Below, piece after piece: positions 9,257 to 18,304 of a stretch of 64,000 nt of DNA. The stretch lies in NCBI GenBank assembly GCA_035518815.1, contig DATIXG010000048.1, positions 1 to 64,000 of the forward strand. Direction: 5' to 3'. The position numbers and the translations under genes were made by a program. Source of the DNA: AG25 sp035518815 (GTDB lineage Bacteria; Gemmatimonadota; Gemmatimonadetes; Gemmatimonadales; GWC2-71-9). Under the pieces are notes generated by a model that did no database searches, was not told where the DNA came from, and saw nothing but the letters and a program-made list of their open reading frames with translations. Numbering within the stretch: position 1 is the stretch's first letter; every line of letters starts with the position of its first letter.

Positions 9257-10083
9257 TCGGGCCGAGCCTGCGGGACGAGGTGGAGCGCGCGGGGGAAGCC
9301 CTTGGCAAGGTCACCGTGCAGGTCCTGGCGCGCCGCCGCGCGCTCGGTGCGGGGGTCCTCTGGCCCGACCCGCGAGTCGTCGTGACGAACGCCCATGTGG
9401 TTGGAAGGCATCGCGAGTGTCGCGTCGTTCTGGCGGACGGGCGGGACGTCCAGGGCCGCGTTATCCGAGTCGACCCGCGCCGCGATCTCGCTGCCATCAC
9501 GATTCCCGTGGACGACGGCGTGCCGGCCGTCGTGCGTGACGCCGCCCCGCTCAAGACCGGCGAGCTCGTGCTCGCGCTCGGGCATCCGTTCGGTGTGGCT
9601 GGCGCCATGGCGGTGGGCATCGTGCACGCAGTGGATCGCCGCTGGGTTCGCGCCGATGTACGGCTAGCTCCGGGTTTCTCCGGCGGCCCGCTCGCGGACG
9701 CCGCCGGCCGGGTCGTGGGCATCAACGCCATGATCGTGTCCGGACTCGGCCTTGCCGTGCCCTCGGCGGCGGCGGCGAGGTTCCTGCGGACGTCTGCCGC
9801 ACCTCGTTTGGGGGTCTCCGTCCGGCCGGCATCCGTCCCTGGGGGCCAGGGCTTCCTGGTACTCGGGGTCGAGCCCGACAGTGCAGCCGACGAGATGGGG
9901 CTCTCGATGGGTGACGTGATTGTGTCGATCGACGGACGGGCGTTCGGGGGACCCGGCGACCTGACCGACGCGCTGGTTCAGAACCAGGGCGTCGGGGAGC
10001 GGTCGGTGGCGATCATCCGTGGCGGCGCGAGCCATGTGCTCACGCTTCGTTCTCCAGTAGCTCGAGCGACTGAGGCGGCGTGA
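9253..10083 (+). CDS. Second HtrA-like serine protease with PDZ, no signal peptide
   Basis: A 276-residue paralogue of the preceding protease. Triad H48 (VVVTNAHVV), D78 (PRRDLAAITI) and S143 (GFSGGPLADAAG); C-terminal PDZ (about residues 185-265, with DSAADEMGLSMGDVIVSIDGRAF). No signal peptide. It overlaps the upstream protease by 4 bases (ATGA) and the downstream LuxR-type gene by 4 bases (GTGA), so the three are probably one translationally coupled operon. The pair may form mixed oligomers or act on a shared target; the substrate is unknown. Confidence 0.85.
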   Translation: MIGPSLRDEVERAGEALGKVTVQVLARRRALGAGVLWPDPRVVVTNAHVVGRHRECRVVLADGRDVQGRVIRVDPRRDLAAITIPVDDGVPAVVRDAAPLKTGELVLALGHPFGVAGAMAVGIVHAVDRRWVRADVRLAPGFSGGPLADAAGRVVGINAMIVSGLGLAVPSAAAARFLRTSAAPRLGVSVRPASVPGGQGFLVLGVEPDSAADEMGLSMGDVIVSIDGRAFGGPGDLTDALVQNQGVGERSVAIIRGGASHVLTLRSPVARATEAA

Positions 10084-10679
10084 TCCGGGCGACGGTAATG
10101 GTCCGATCCCGTCTGGTGCGCGCGGCTCTCGAGCGCGCGCTCGGCCAACGCCCGGATCTGATCGTATCGGCGGCGTCCCCACCACACGGGGATGTAGACG
10201 TCGTCCTCGTCGATGCGGCAGAGTTGACCAGCCCCCACTTCCTCGGTGGCGACCGTGAGCCCGCCGTGATCGCGCTCGCCGAGGCGCTGGATGATGCCGT
10301 GGTCGCCAAGGCCCTGCGCCAAGGCGCGCGGGGGGTGCTTCCGTACGACGCGAGCCCTGGCGAGCTGACCGCGGCAGTCGAAGCGGCCGTCGCGGGGCTC
10401 GTCGTCGTACCTGCCGCGGTGGGGGCGCTGCTGACGTCCCTCAAGGCGGCTCGTCCCGAGAACGGCTACCGGCGGGAGGATACTGCGCTCACGGACCGCG
10501 AGCGAGAGGTCCTGGCGCTACTGGCCGCGGGGCTACCGAATCACGGGATCGCGGACCGGTTGGGGATTTCCGCAAGCACCGTCAAGACCTACGTCGCGAC
10601 CATTCTGGAGAAGCTCGATGCGGCGACGCGAGCCGAAGCGGTCGCCATCGGATTGCGGCGCGGTCTGCTGTTACTGTAG
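10080..10679 (+). CDS. NarL/FixJ-type response regulator with degenerate receiver
   Basis: A 199-residue regulator. The C-terminal LuxR helix-turn-helix is clear (LTDREREVLALLAAGLPNHGIADRLGISASTVKTYVATILEKL). The N-terminal half resembles a receiver: D45 in VVLVDAAEL sits at the phospho-acceptor position, but the usual acidic pair at the start is absent (IRATVMVRSRLVR). Phosphorylation by a classical kinase is therefore doubtful. It starts with GTG overlapping the second protease stop, so it should be made together with both proteases. No sensor kinase is adjacent. Confidence 0.85.
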   Translation: MIRATVMVRSRLVRAALERALGQRPDLIVSAASPPHGDVDVVLVDAAELTSPHFLGGDREPAVIALAEALDDAVVAKALRQGARGVLPYDASPGELTAAVEAAVAGLVVVPAAVGALLTSLKAARPENGYRREDTALTDREREVLALLAAGLPNHGIADRLGISASTVKTYVATILEKLDAATRAEAVAIGLRRGLLLL

Positions 10680-11819
10680 CTGCGGGGACTTCGACCAGGC
10701 CCGCGCCGGCGCGTCAACCACGGGCACGGGACAGCGGTCCACGTCCCTGCGCTGGCGACGGCGCACGCGCACGATCAAGGCGAGTAATCCGACGACGGCC
10801 AGCGGCAGCGCGACAAAGAGCAGCGGCATCGGGCTCACTTCGCGCACCAAGTACGCGCTCGATGGCTTGTCGGGATTCACGTAGGCCGTGACTTGGTCGC
10901 CCGGCCGGAACCGGTCGCGCATCCGCTCCGCCCACTGGTGACTCGACGACATGTTGATGGGAAGCACTCGGTCGCTCACGTACCATTCGCCGCCGGTGGC
11001 GTATTGATACTGGACGACCGGCGCGTAGGTGGAGCCGTCGTCGCCCCGCACCTCTCGAATCCCCACCGACAACACGCGTGCGCTCACCTCCCGCCATGTG
11101 GCGACCCGATACACCTCGAGCCCAAACAGGCCCAGCCCCACGGCGACGAAGATGCCGAGGAACGCCACGATCCAGCTCCACTTGATCCCGATCGGCGGGA
11201 GCCCCACGGGACCCGGCACGGGCTCGCGGACCTCTGTCCTTTCCCCCCAGCCGCAAAACGTCCGTACCGCCGCGGCGCAGGTCGCAAGCGTGCCCTGGTC
11301 GCCGGTGCTGAACGGCGTCCACGGTACCCGCTCGCCCGACTTGGTGAGGAACACGATGCGGTAGAAGGGGCTCTCCCCGCGCGAGCTGCTGGCGGAGCGC
11401 TCGAGTACCACGTCCTGGAGATCGGCGAGGCGGTACTCGCTTGAGGTGCGATAGCCGAGACGCTGCACCACGAGGCGAGCCGTGCCCCTGGCGCGGTCGA
11501 TCACATAGCGGCGATCGGCGGAGAGCGCGAGCAGCAGGAGCCCCACGGCGCCGAACACACCGCCCACCAGGTAGATGAGCCACGGCCCGCCGTTTCCTCT
11601 CCAGCCCGACGGGTGCGTGAGCCACAACGTGATGGCGCCACCGCCCACCACGATGAACAGCAAGCCCATCATGGCGGTGTTGAACGGGCCGTCGCGCAGC
11701 TCCAGCTCGGCCTGTGTCTCCTGGACAACCTTCACGTCGCTCGACTCCTCGTCGTCAAACAGTGCGAGGCGCAACGAAAGGTCGGGGGCGATGGAAATTT
11801 CTTTTGTGTCGCAGATCAC
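10671..11819 (-). CDS. DUF3592 membrane protein
   Basis: A 382-residue membrane protein with TM helices near residues 50-65 and 80-100, a soluble stretch, two more near 220-240 and 340-360, and a DUF3592-like region (VVQYQYATGGEWYVSDRV followed by RFRPGDQVTAYVNPDKPSSAYL). Function of the family is unknown. The GTG at 11819 is used; a GTG at 11735 with GAGGAG upstream is a real alternative and would remove 28 residues. It converges on the LuxR-type gene with a 9-base overlap of the two ends. Confidence 0.7.
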   Translation of the reverse strand: MICDTKEISIAPDLSLRLALFDDEESSDVKVVQETQAELELRDGPFNTAMMGLLFIVVGGGAITLWLTHPSGWRGNGGPWLIYLVGGVFGAVGLLLLALSADRRYVIDRARGTARLVVQRLGYRTSSEYRLADLQDVVLERSASSSRGESPFYRIVFLTKSGERVPWTPFSTGDQGTLATCAAAVRTFCGWGERTEVREPVPGPVGLPPIGIKWSWIVAFLGIFVAVGLGLFGLEVYRVATWREVSARVLSVGIREVRGDDGSTYAPVVQYQYATGGEWYVSDRVLPINMSSSHQWAERMRDRFRPGDQVTAYVNPDKPSSAYLVREVSPMPLLFVALPLAVVGLLALIVRVRRRQRRDVDRCPVPVVDAPARAWSKSPQLQ

Positions 11820-11904
11820 ATTGTGACGGAGAACCCATCCGATTCCGGGACCTTCTCGCCACCTTGGTCGTAGGAACCTGTCCTAAGGGAAAGGAGTCGA
11901 TCCA

Positions 11905-12225
11905 ATGCGACGAGACATCGCGCACTATCGGACGCTCGGGGCGAGTCTGGCGCTGTTCGCGGCGCTGGCATGTGCAGCCGGGCCACCTCCGGGGGCGATC
12001 TACGTCGAGCGGCGGCCTCCGGCGGCCCGCGTGGAAGTCGAGGTCGGCACACCGAGGCCCGGATACGTCTGGATCGCCGGGTACTGGCGTTGGCAGCGCA
12101 ACGACTACGCCTGGGTCCCCGGACACTGGACGCCGGTGAGGCATGGGTATCAACGGTGGGTACCCGGCCGGTGGGAGCATTCCCGCAACCGCTGGTACTG
12201 GGTCGACGGGCACTGGGCTCGCTGA
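11905..12225 (+). CDS. Small YXWGXW-repeat lipoprotein
   Basis: A 106-residue secreted protein. The N-terminus ASLALFAALACAAGPPPG has a hydrophobic core and an LAC-type lipobox. The mature part consists of aromatic repeats of the WxxGxW kind (YVWIAGYWRW, YAWVPGHWTP, WVPGRWEHSR, YWVDGHWAR). Such proteins are common in Gram-negative envelopes and of unknown function. AAAGGAG lies nine bases before the ATG. It appears monocistronic, with a strong hairpin just downstream. Confidence 0.82.
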   Translation: MRRDIAHYRTLGASLALFAALACAAGPPPGAIYVERRPPAARVEVEVGTPRPGYVWIAGYWRWQRNDYAWVPGHWTPVRHGYQRWVPGRWEHSRNRWYWVDGHWAR

Positions 12226-12248
12226 GCGAGCCTTGGTGGCATAGCGCG

Positions 12249-12277
12249 GCGGCCGGGGTGATCACTCCCCCGGCCGC
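12249..12277. terminator. Bidirectional terminator hairpin
   Basis: GCGGCCGGGG (12249-12258) pairs with CCCCGGCCGC (12268-12277) around a 9-base loop, between two convergent genes. A short T-rich tract (GCTATTT) follows on the plus strand. Confidence 0.75.
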
Positions 12278-12294
12278 AGCTATTTCCGGGAAGG

Positions 12295-12747
12295 CTATTT
12301 CTTCGCCGCCGTACTCTGCGGCATGTCCTTCGGATTCACGTAGGTCAGGCTGAACGGTCCCATGGCGTGCACCTGCACGACAGTCGGCCCGCGCGCGATC
12401 GCGTAGTGATTCATCTTGGCGGGAGCGGTTACGAACCCGCCGGCCGGAAGCGCTGTGGTCTTCGCGGTATTCAAGGTGTCGCCCATGCCCACGAGGAACG
12501 TCCCGCTGATCACCGTGATGTGCTCATCCGTCGGGTGATAGTGCGCCGGGATCCGGTACCCGTCCGGCATGTCGAGCCTGACGGTGAAAAGCGCGGTTTG
12601 GCTCGGATCACCCTGCAGCACCGCCATCTTCGCACCCGGCGGGAACACGGCGGGCGCGGGACCCCAGTTGAGCGCCGGGGCCTGGGCCGACGCCAGCGCG
12701 GGAAACAGCGCAGCGACGAGAGCGGTGAGAGCGATGTGCAAACGCAT
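12295..12747 (-). CDS. Secreted cupin-domain protein
   Basis: A 150-residue protein with a Sec signal (MRLHIALTALVAALFPALASAQA) and one cupin barrel. The metal-ligand pattern is seen as AHYHPTDEHITVISGTFLVGMGD (two His, Glu, plus a later His in NHYA). Cupins of this type bind a metal and may be dioxygenases or ligand binders; the activity cannot be told from sequence. AGGAGG seven bases before the ATG at 12747 fixes the start. The gene follows the methyltransferase on the same strand by 37 bases. Confidence 0.82.
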   Translation of the reverse strand: MRLHIALTALVAALFPALASAQAPALNWGPAPAVFPPGAKMAVLQGDPSQTALFTVRLDMPDGYRIPAHYHPTDEHITVISGTFLVGMGDTLNTAKTTALPAGGFVTAPAKMNHYAIARGPTVVQVHAMGPFSLTYVNPKDMPQSTAAKK

Positions 12748-12784
12748 GGCAGACCTCCTGAGAGAGTGACGGAACGATACGCGC

Positions 12785-13594
12785 TCAGCGCGCGACGACA
12801 TACCGGAAGATGTTCTCGATCTGATAACTGCCCTGCGTGGTGCGGAAAGGCGCGATTGCCTCTGTCACCGCGCGACGCGCCGCTTCTTCCCCCGAATGCC
12901 GCATGGCGCGTGCGGCGGGCCCCGTTGACAGCAGTCCGCGCAGGGCGGTCTCGAGATCGGCGTAGCGCCACGTGCATTCGACGTCGAATGCCTGAGTGTC
13001 GGTAAACCCGGCGTCCGCCGCCAGCCGCTCGAGCGCGCCGGGTGCGGAAAGGGCGAACGGGCCGGGTGCGCCGGGTGCGGCCGGGGGCCCGAGACGACCC
13101 AGGGTGCGCACATAGGCAGCGGCCTCGCAGCTGTCGGGCTCGCCCCAAATCGCGATTACCACCTGCGCGCCCGGCAGGGCCACACGGCGCGCTTCGCGCA
13201 ACGCGACCGCCGGATTCGCAGCGTATTGAAATGAGTTGAATCCCGTCACAACGTCGAACGACCCGTCCGCCCACGGCAGATCTTCAAGCTCCCCGACACG
13301 GATGTCGCGATCGGGCAGCCGCTCCCGCGCGATGGCTACGACCGCCGGCGCCGCGTCGAGCCCCGTCACGATCGCCCCTCTCGCCGTGCCCAGTTGCGCA
13401 AAGCGCCCGGAGCCGCACCCCGCGTCGAGCAGGCGGGTGCCCGTACGCACGCCGACCCGTTCGAGCACCGCGAGGTAGAGCGGGAGTACTGTATCCTCCT
13501 GCACTTCGGCCCAGTCGCGTGCGCGGGCGCTCCAGAGATCTCCCTGGACGCCGGCCGTGCCGGTTGTCTGCGCCTTGACGTCGATCATCATCAC
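12785..13594 (-). CDS. Class I SAM-dependent methyltransferase
   Basis: A 269-residue Rossmann methyltransferase. Motif I is LLDAGCGSGRFAQ, followed by the acidic loop GLDAAP, the motif II region DLPWADGSFDVVTGFNSFQY and the post-motif helix LREARRVALPGAQVVIAIWG. It resembles the UbiE/COQ5-like small-molecule methyltransferases; the substrate is unknown. Three consecutive ATG/ATG/ATC codons follow GGAGG; the second or third methionine-region codon has the better spacing, so the start may be 3-6 bases downstream. Confidence 0.85.
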   Translation of the reverse strand: MMMIDVKAQTTGTAGVQGDLWSARARDWAEVQEDTVLPLYLAVLERVGVRTGTRLLDAGCGSGRFAQLGTARGAIVTGLDAAPAVVAIARERLPDRDIRVGELEDLPWADGSFDVVTGFNSFQYAANPAVALREARRVALPGAQVVIAIWGEPDSCEAAAYVRTLGRLGPPAAPGAPGPFALSAPGALERLAADAGFTDTQAFDVECTWRYADLETALRGLLSTGPAARAMRHSGEEAARRAVTEAIAPFRTTQGSYQIENIFRYVVAR

Positions 13595-13692
13595 CTCCGG
13601 GGCTCGAGTAAGCAGCGTGTGACGGAGGGGATGCTACGAGAACTCCACTGCGGGCGCTTCGCCCGGGAGAGCCAGTACAGGGCAGGAACATG

Positions 13693-13714
13693 CCGTGGCC
13701 CGATCGGGCCACGG
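13693..13714. terminator. Perfect palindrome after the TPR-LuxR gene
   Basis: A 22-base perfect palindrome with half-site CCGTGGCCCGA lies 11 bases beyond the stop of the minus-strand regulator. There is no T-run, so it may act as a hairpin terminator or stabiliser rather than a classic intrinsic terminator. Confidence 0.55.
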
Positions 13715-13724
13715 TTGCGGACCG

Positions 13725-15332
13725 TTAGAGCAGCCCTCGCTTTGCCGCGTACGCCGCGGCAGCCGCCCGCGAGGGCAGGCCGAGCTTGGTGAGGAGGTTG
13801 GCCACGTGCCGCTTGACCGTGTGATCGCTCAGGCCGAGGCGGGCGGCGATCTCCGGATTGCTCAGACCCTTGGCCACGAGCCGCAAGATTTCGACCTGGC
13901 GAGTCGTGAGCGTCTGCTTGGTCGGCGCCCCGGGCGCTCGCGCGAGCTGCTCGAGCCCCTCCTTGGCACGGGCCGCTTCGCGCTGGGCCGCGGCCTGCTG
14001 CCCCATCGCGGAGAGGGTCTCGGCCAGCGCCAGCCGGGCGCGCGCGGTCTCATACGGCGCGCCGCCCCGCTCGTAGAGCGCGGCCGCCTGTTCGAAGCGG
14101 CCGGCCGCAGCCGCGAGGTTGCCTGCGTGGCGCAGCACGAGCGCGTCCGCCAGCGCGGCAGATGCCGCGAGCGCCGTGGTCCCGATGGCCTGGGCGATGC
14201 GCTGCAGCTCGTCGCGTGCGCTGGCGGCGCCCTCGCCGTTCCCGCGCGCCACATGCGCGCGCACGAGCAGCTCGAGCGCGCCGGCACGCGTCGTCAGCTC
14301 CGCGGTCCCGATGTGGGCGAGGAACCGCTCGAGTTCGGCGGCGGCATCTTCCGGGGCGCCTCGCTCGAGCGCGACGGCCGCGAGCCCCAGGCGTGCCATG
14401 GGCTGCGACCCCGCCCGTTCGAACAGCGTCGCGGCCTCATCCAGCCGGCCCTGACGCAGGCGCAGCTCGCCCAGCCGGGCGAACGCCTGCACTGTCAGGG
14501 GAGGCCGCACCTGCTCGAAGTCGCGCGTCGCCATGGCGAGCTCCGCCTCCGCCTCGCTCCACTGGCCGCCCCAGATCAACACGCCCGCGTATTGCGCCCG
14601 GCACACCGCCGACAACACCCGGATGCGCCAGCGCCGCGTGAACTCGAGGACCCGGGCGCACCATTGCGCCGCGCGGTCGTAGTCGCGCACTCGCTCGCAA
14701 GCGAAGATCTCCCAGCAGCACACGACGCCGACCGTGTGCAGCTCCTTCACCTCGCCCGCGGTGGCCGCGGCGGTCGCTTCGTCGAGCATCCGTAGTCCCG
14801 CCGCCACGTCTCCGGCGCTCACGCGCGCCAGGCCTTCGAGCGCGAGCCCCGTGAACTCGAGCCCGCGATCTCCCGTGGCACGGCCGAGTGTCGCGGCCCG
14901 TTCTCCGCGTTCGCGAGCGGTGGCGGGATCGTGGCTCCGAAACAGCGCGACTTCTCCATCGCGCAGGAGCAGCCAGCCGTACTCGGCCGTCTTCTCGTGG
15001 CCCGCGAGCAGCCGGCGCGCCCGCTCGAGCCACCCGGAGGCGACCGCCGAATCGTTGCGGAAGGCGAGGTAGTCCCACACGAGCCAGAGCGCGACGCGTG
15101 CCGCGCCCCGCGCGTCGCCCTGATCGCGATAGATGCGGTAGGCGCGCTCGCGGGCGTCGAAGGTGAGAGCGGCGTCGTCGAGCCACCAGGCGGCGAGGCC
15201 GAGCTGCTCGAGCGCCTGAGGTGTTTCGCCGGCGGCGAGGCTTGCCTGGAGGTGGGTGCGCGCTTCTTCCCAGGCGCCGCGCTCGAGCGCCTGCATACCT
15301 GCGGAGAGCCGGTCGGAAGGGGCTACTGGCAC
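13725..15332 (-). CDS. TPR-containing LuxR-family transcriptional regulator
   Basis: A 535-residue regulator. Roughly residues 10-460 are TPR-like helical repeats (many WLERA, A-rich and LGLAAW pairs). The C-terminus is a LuxR helix-turn-helix (LTTRQVEILRLVAKGLSNPEIAARLGLSDHTVKRHVANLLTKLG). There is no ATP-binding STAND domain, which distinguishes it from MalT/LAL regulators. The GTG at 15332 lies 11 bases after the kinase stop, so the two genes are very likely cotranscribed and the regulator may act downstream of the kinase. The ATG at 15296 is an alternative start. Confidence 0.85.
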   Translation of the reverse strand: MPVAPSDRLSAGMQALERGAWEEARTHLQASLAAGETPQALEQLGLAAWWLDDAALTFDARERAYRIYRDQGDARGAARVALWLVWDYLAFRNDSAVASGWLERARRLLAGHEKTAEYGWLLLRDGEVALFRSHDPATARERGERAATLGRATGDRGLEFTGLALEGLARVSAGDVAAGLRMLDEATAAATAGEVKELHTVGVVCCWEIFACERVRDYDRAAQWCARVLEFTRRWRIRVLSAVCRAQYAGVLIWGGQWSEAEAELAMATRDFEQVRPPLTVQAFARLGELRLRQGRLDEAATLFERAGSQPMARLGLAAVALERGAPEDAAAELERFLAHIGTAELTTRAGALELLVRAHVARGNGEGAASARDELQRIAQAIGTTALAASAALADALVLRHAGNLAAAAGRFEQAAALYERGGAPYETARARLALAETLSAMGQQAAAQREAARAKEGLEQLARAPGAPTKQTLTTRQVEILRLVAKGLSNPEIAARLGLSDHTVKRHVANLLTKLGLPSRAAAAAYAAKRGLL

Positions 15333-15343
15333 ATCGTTGCGGC

Positions 15344-18013
15344 CTAGCGCGCCGCCTCCCGCTCCAGCTTGACCGCATCCCGCAGGAGGGCGGCGAACCG
15401 GGGATCGCCGCGCAGCGGGTCGCACAGCGGGTCGAGCCGCAGAGCGCCGGCGGTGCCCGAGATCATCCCCGGGCGTCCGAACTGCGCGGGGATCGTGAGG
15501 AGATAGTGGAGCTGGGCAAGCGCGCTGTCGCGTTCACCGGTGAGGACATAAATCGCTGCAAGTTGTCCCGCACCGCGCGGTCCTTCGACAGCGTCCCGGG
15601 ACACGCTGTTCAGCGCGGCCGCGATCCTGCCTTCCCTTAGCGCCGTCTCTGTGTCGCCCAGCAACGCCTGGGCGAGGCCGAGGTTAGCGTGGGCGTCGGC
15701 GAGCTGGCCGAACACGTCGCGCCATCCGGTAAGGCGCCTCAAGTCCTCCTCGGCGAGGCGGCGCACCGAGTCGGCGTACGCAGCCGCGAGCTGCGTCTGT
15801 CCTGCGGCGTGCGCGTCGAGCGCGATGTACAGCAGTCGCCAGCGTCGCTGCGGCTCGGTGGCAGGCCGGCTGGTGGTCATCAGGCGCAGGGCAGTCGGGT
15901 AGTCGCGATGAGCCAGCGCAACCGCACGGTTCATCCAGCCCATCGACCACTCCCCGACGTGACCCTCCGATTCCCTCGCGAACGTCGCGAGGCGTGCCGT
16001 ATCCCCCGCCCCCCACAGCGTGAAGAACATGAAGACCCGCGCGGCTTCGTAGTCGGGATTGAGAACGAGTGCACGCTCGAGCACCTGCCGGGCGGCCGCA
16101 AAGCGCCGCAGCTGCTGGTACGTACCGCCGATGTCCCAAAGCGGATTCGGGCTGCGGGGATCGAGTCCCGCCACGCGCTGCTCGGACTCGAGCGCACCAT
16201 TCCAATCGCCCTGGCGCCGCTGGATGAAACCGATAGCGGCCGCCGCCTGGATGTCGCTCGGCCGGGCCTGATGCACGGCCTGAAAGTGGCGGAGGGCGGC
16301 AGCGTATTCTCCCTTGCCGTAGTAGACGTAGTAGCCCCGCGCCATCTCGGTCTCGGGGGCGTCGGGAGCGAGTGCCTCCGCGCGGTCGAGCGCCTGACGC
16401 GCCGGCGTGGTGTCGAACGCGAGCTGCTGGCGGATCAACCAGCTGCGCGCTTCCGCGAGACCCGCCCACGCGGGCGCGAAGCGGGGATCGAGCGCTACCG
16501 CGCGCTCGAACGCACGCGGCGCCTCGGTATCGGGCGCGGTGCTCCCACGCTGGGCGAACAGCTCGCGTCCCCGGTGATAGTGGTCCAGCGCCTCGAGATT
16601 CGCGGTCGGCTGCTCGGCGATCGCCGCCGCCTCAGCCGGCGTGAGCTGGATCCGCAGCGCCTCCGCCACGCTGCGCGCGATCGTGTCCTGAATGGCGAAG
16701 ACGTTTTGCGCGCTGAGCTCGCGGTCGTAAATGTCCGCCCACAGCTGCCGGTCGGCCTGCGCATCGATGAGCTGCACGTTCACGTGCACGCGTGTTTCGG
16801 TGCGCTGCACCTGTCCCTCGAGCAGCGCGCGCACTCCCAGCTCGCGCCCGATCTCGCGAACCGGCTTCCGCGCCTTGCGGTATTCCTGCACCGAGCTGCG
16901 CGACGTCACCTGCAGCGCGCCGATCTTCGTGAGCTGGGTGAGGATGTCATCCTGCAAGCCGTCGGCGAGTGCCTGGGCCGCGTCGCCCCCGCCCAGCGTC
17001 TCGAACGGCAACACGGCGATCGAACGTGTAGCCTCGGCTTTGAGGCCGCCGCCGCGGGTCAGGAACAGCGCCACCGCAGCGACGGCAACGGCGGCGGCGG
17101 CTGCCGCCGCCAGCCAGCGAGGCCGCCCGCCTCGGGCAGCTGGGGCAACCACGGGTGGTGTTCCAGCGGAGGGAGTGGCCATTCCCTCGAGCGCACCCAG
17201 CACGTCGGCGGCGGACTGGGGGCGGTCCGCAGGCCGCTTCTCGAGGCAGCGCAGCACCAACGTCTCGAGCGAGGGCGGCACGGCCGGCCGGCTGCCGGTG
17301 AGCGGCGGCGGCGGCTGCGCCACATGGGCGGCGAGCAGCTGCTGCGCGCTCCCCGCGCTGAAGGGCGCGTGGCCGGTGAGGATCTCGTAGGCGACGATCC
17401 CCAGCGCGTAGATGTCCGCGCGGTGGTCCGTGCTCGGGTCGGCCGCCGCCTGCTCGGGCGCCATGTACGCGGGGGTGCCGAGCGCCACACCGACCGACGT
17501 CAGCGACGCGGGCCCGGTGGCCGAAGAGAGCGCCTTGGAGACGCCAAAATCGGTCACCAGCGCGTGTTTGCCAGAAAGGAGTACGTTGTCCGGCTTGATG
17601 TCCCGATGCACCAGGCCGTGCGCGTGCGCATACGCGAGGGCGTCCGCCACGTCCACCAGGATGCGGACCCCCTCGGCGATCGGCAGCTCGCCCTGGCGCG
17701 TGAGACGGGCGCGGAGCGATTCGCCTTCGATGAACGGCATAGTATAGAAGAGGAGACCATCCGCGGCGCCCGCCGCGAGCACCGGGACGATATGCGGGTG
17801 CTGGAGCTTGGCGGCGAGCTGGATCTCGCGGCGGAACCGCTCCACGTTGAACCCGGCGCCAAGCTCGGGTGGAAGGACCTTGATCACGACCTGACGGTCG
17901 AGCGCGGTTTCCACGGCGAGGAACACCCGGCTCATGCCGCCGCCGCCGAGCTCGCGCCCGATCTGGTAGGCGCTGCCGAGCGCCGCCTGGAGACGGGCCG
18001 CGAAGTCGTTCAT
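15344..18013 (-). CDS. Membrane Ser/Thr protein kinase with TolB-like and TPR domains
   Basis: 889 residues. Kinase domain at about 1-275: glycine loop GRELGGGGMSRVF, lysine in VVIKVLPPE, HRDIKPDNVLL, DFG in VTDFGVSK, and GTPAYMAPEQ. One membrane helix (WLAAAAAAAVAVAAVALFL, about 300-320) separates it from an outer TolB/FlgO-like domain (IAVLPFETLGGG through ELSAQNVFAIQDTIA, about 330-460) and then TPR repeats to the end. This architecture is typical of Gemmatimonadota and Acidobacteriota. The TPR part probably senses a partner outside the membrane. It heads a two-gene unit with the TPR-LuxR regulator. Confidence 0.93.
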   Translation of the reverse strand: MNDFAARLQAALGSAYQIGRELGGGGMSRVFLAVETALDRQVVIKVLPPELGAGFNVERFRREIQLAAKLQHPHIVPVLAAGAADGLLFYTMPFIEGESLRARLTRQGELPIAEGVRILVDVADALAYAHAHGLVHRDIKPDNVLLSGKHALVTDFGVSKALSSATGPASLTSVGVALGTPAYMAPEQAAADPSTDHRADIYALGIVAYEILTGHAPFSAGSAQQLLAAHVAQPPPPLTGSRPAVPPSLETLVLRCLEKRPADRPQSAADVLGALEGMATPSAGTPPVVAPAARGGRPRWLAAAAAAAVAVAAVALFLTRGGGLKAEATRSIAVLPFETLGGGDAAQALADGLQDDILTQLTKIGALQVTSRSSVQEYRKARKPVREIGRELGVRALLEGQVQRTETRVHVNVQLIDAQADRQLWADIYDRELSAQNVFAIQDTIARSVAEALRIQLTPAEAAAIAEQPTANLEALDHYHRGRELFAQRGSTAPDTEAPRAFERAVALDPRFAPAWAGLAEARSWLIRQQLAFDTTPARQALDRAEALAPDAPETEMARGYYVYYGKGEYAAALRHFQAVHQARPSDIQAAAAIGFIQRRQGDWNGALESEQRVAGLDPRSPNPLWDIGGTYQQLRRFAAARQVLERALVLNPDYEAARVFMFFTLWGAGDTARLATFARESEGHVGEWSMGWMNRAVALAHRDYPTALRLMTTSRPATEPQRRWRLLYIALDAHAAGQTQLAAAYADSVRRLAEEDLRRLTGWRDVFGQLADAHANLGLAQALLGDTETALREGRIAAALNSVSRDAVEGPRGAGQLAAIYVLTGERDSALAQLHYLLTIPAQFGRPGMISGTAGALRLDPLCDPLRGDPRFAALLRDAVKLEREAAR

Positions 18014-18060
18014 GCGCCGCTAAGATAGATGGAGAGCGGGCTGGCGGCGAGCACGGCGGG

Positions 18061-18089
18061 TTGACGGGTGCCACAAAAGGGACGATATG
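18061..18089 (+). promoter_or_regulatory. Possible promoter for the DRR-repeat/DUF1697 genes
   Basis: TTGACG at 18061-18066 is followed after 17 bases by GATATG (18084-18089). The -10 match is moderate. It lies about 20 bases before the small protein start. Confidence 0.35.
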
Positions 18090-18109
18090 AAACGCGTGAG
18101 AGTGAGCGT

Positions 18110-18298
18110 ATGACCGATCGGCCCAAGCGCAGCGGCAACGACCGCCGCCGCTACCCGAACCGTCGGGGCGGCGTGGATCGACGCGTGGAGCAGGACCACA
18201 TGCCTGAGGAGGCCTCCGAGCGTCGTGGCACGCCCGACCGTCGCGGCAACGGCGACCGGCGCAAATGGGTGGAGCGGCGCGGCCGCAAGCCCTCCTGA
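18110..18298 (+). CDS. Small arginine-rich protein with DRR repeats
   Basis: A 62-residue, highly charged protein built of repeated DRR/ERR motifs (GNDRRRYPNRRGGVDRR, TPDRRGNGDRR, WVERRGRKPS). No domain is recognised; such composition may indicate an RNA- or DNA-binding or disordered peptide. It lies between a possible promoter and the DUF1697 gene (6-base gap), so a two-gene operon is plausible. The ribosome-binding site is weak, and overprinting on a GC-rich background cannot be excluded. Confidence 0.5.
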   Translation: MTDRPKRSGNDRRRYPNRRGGVDRRVEQDHMPEEASERRGTPDRRGNGDRRKWVERRGRKPS

Positions 18299-18304
18299 CG
18301 GCCG

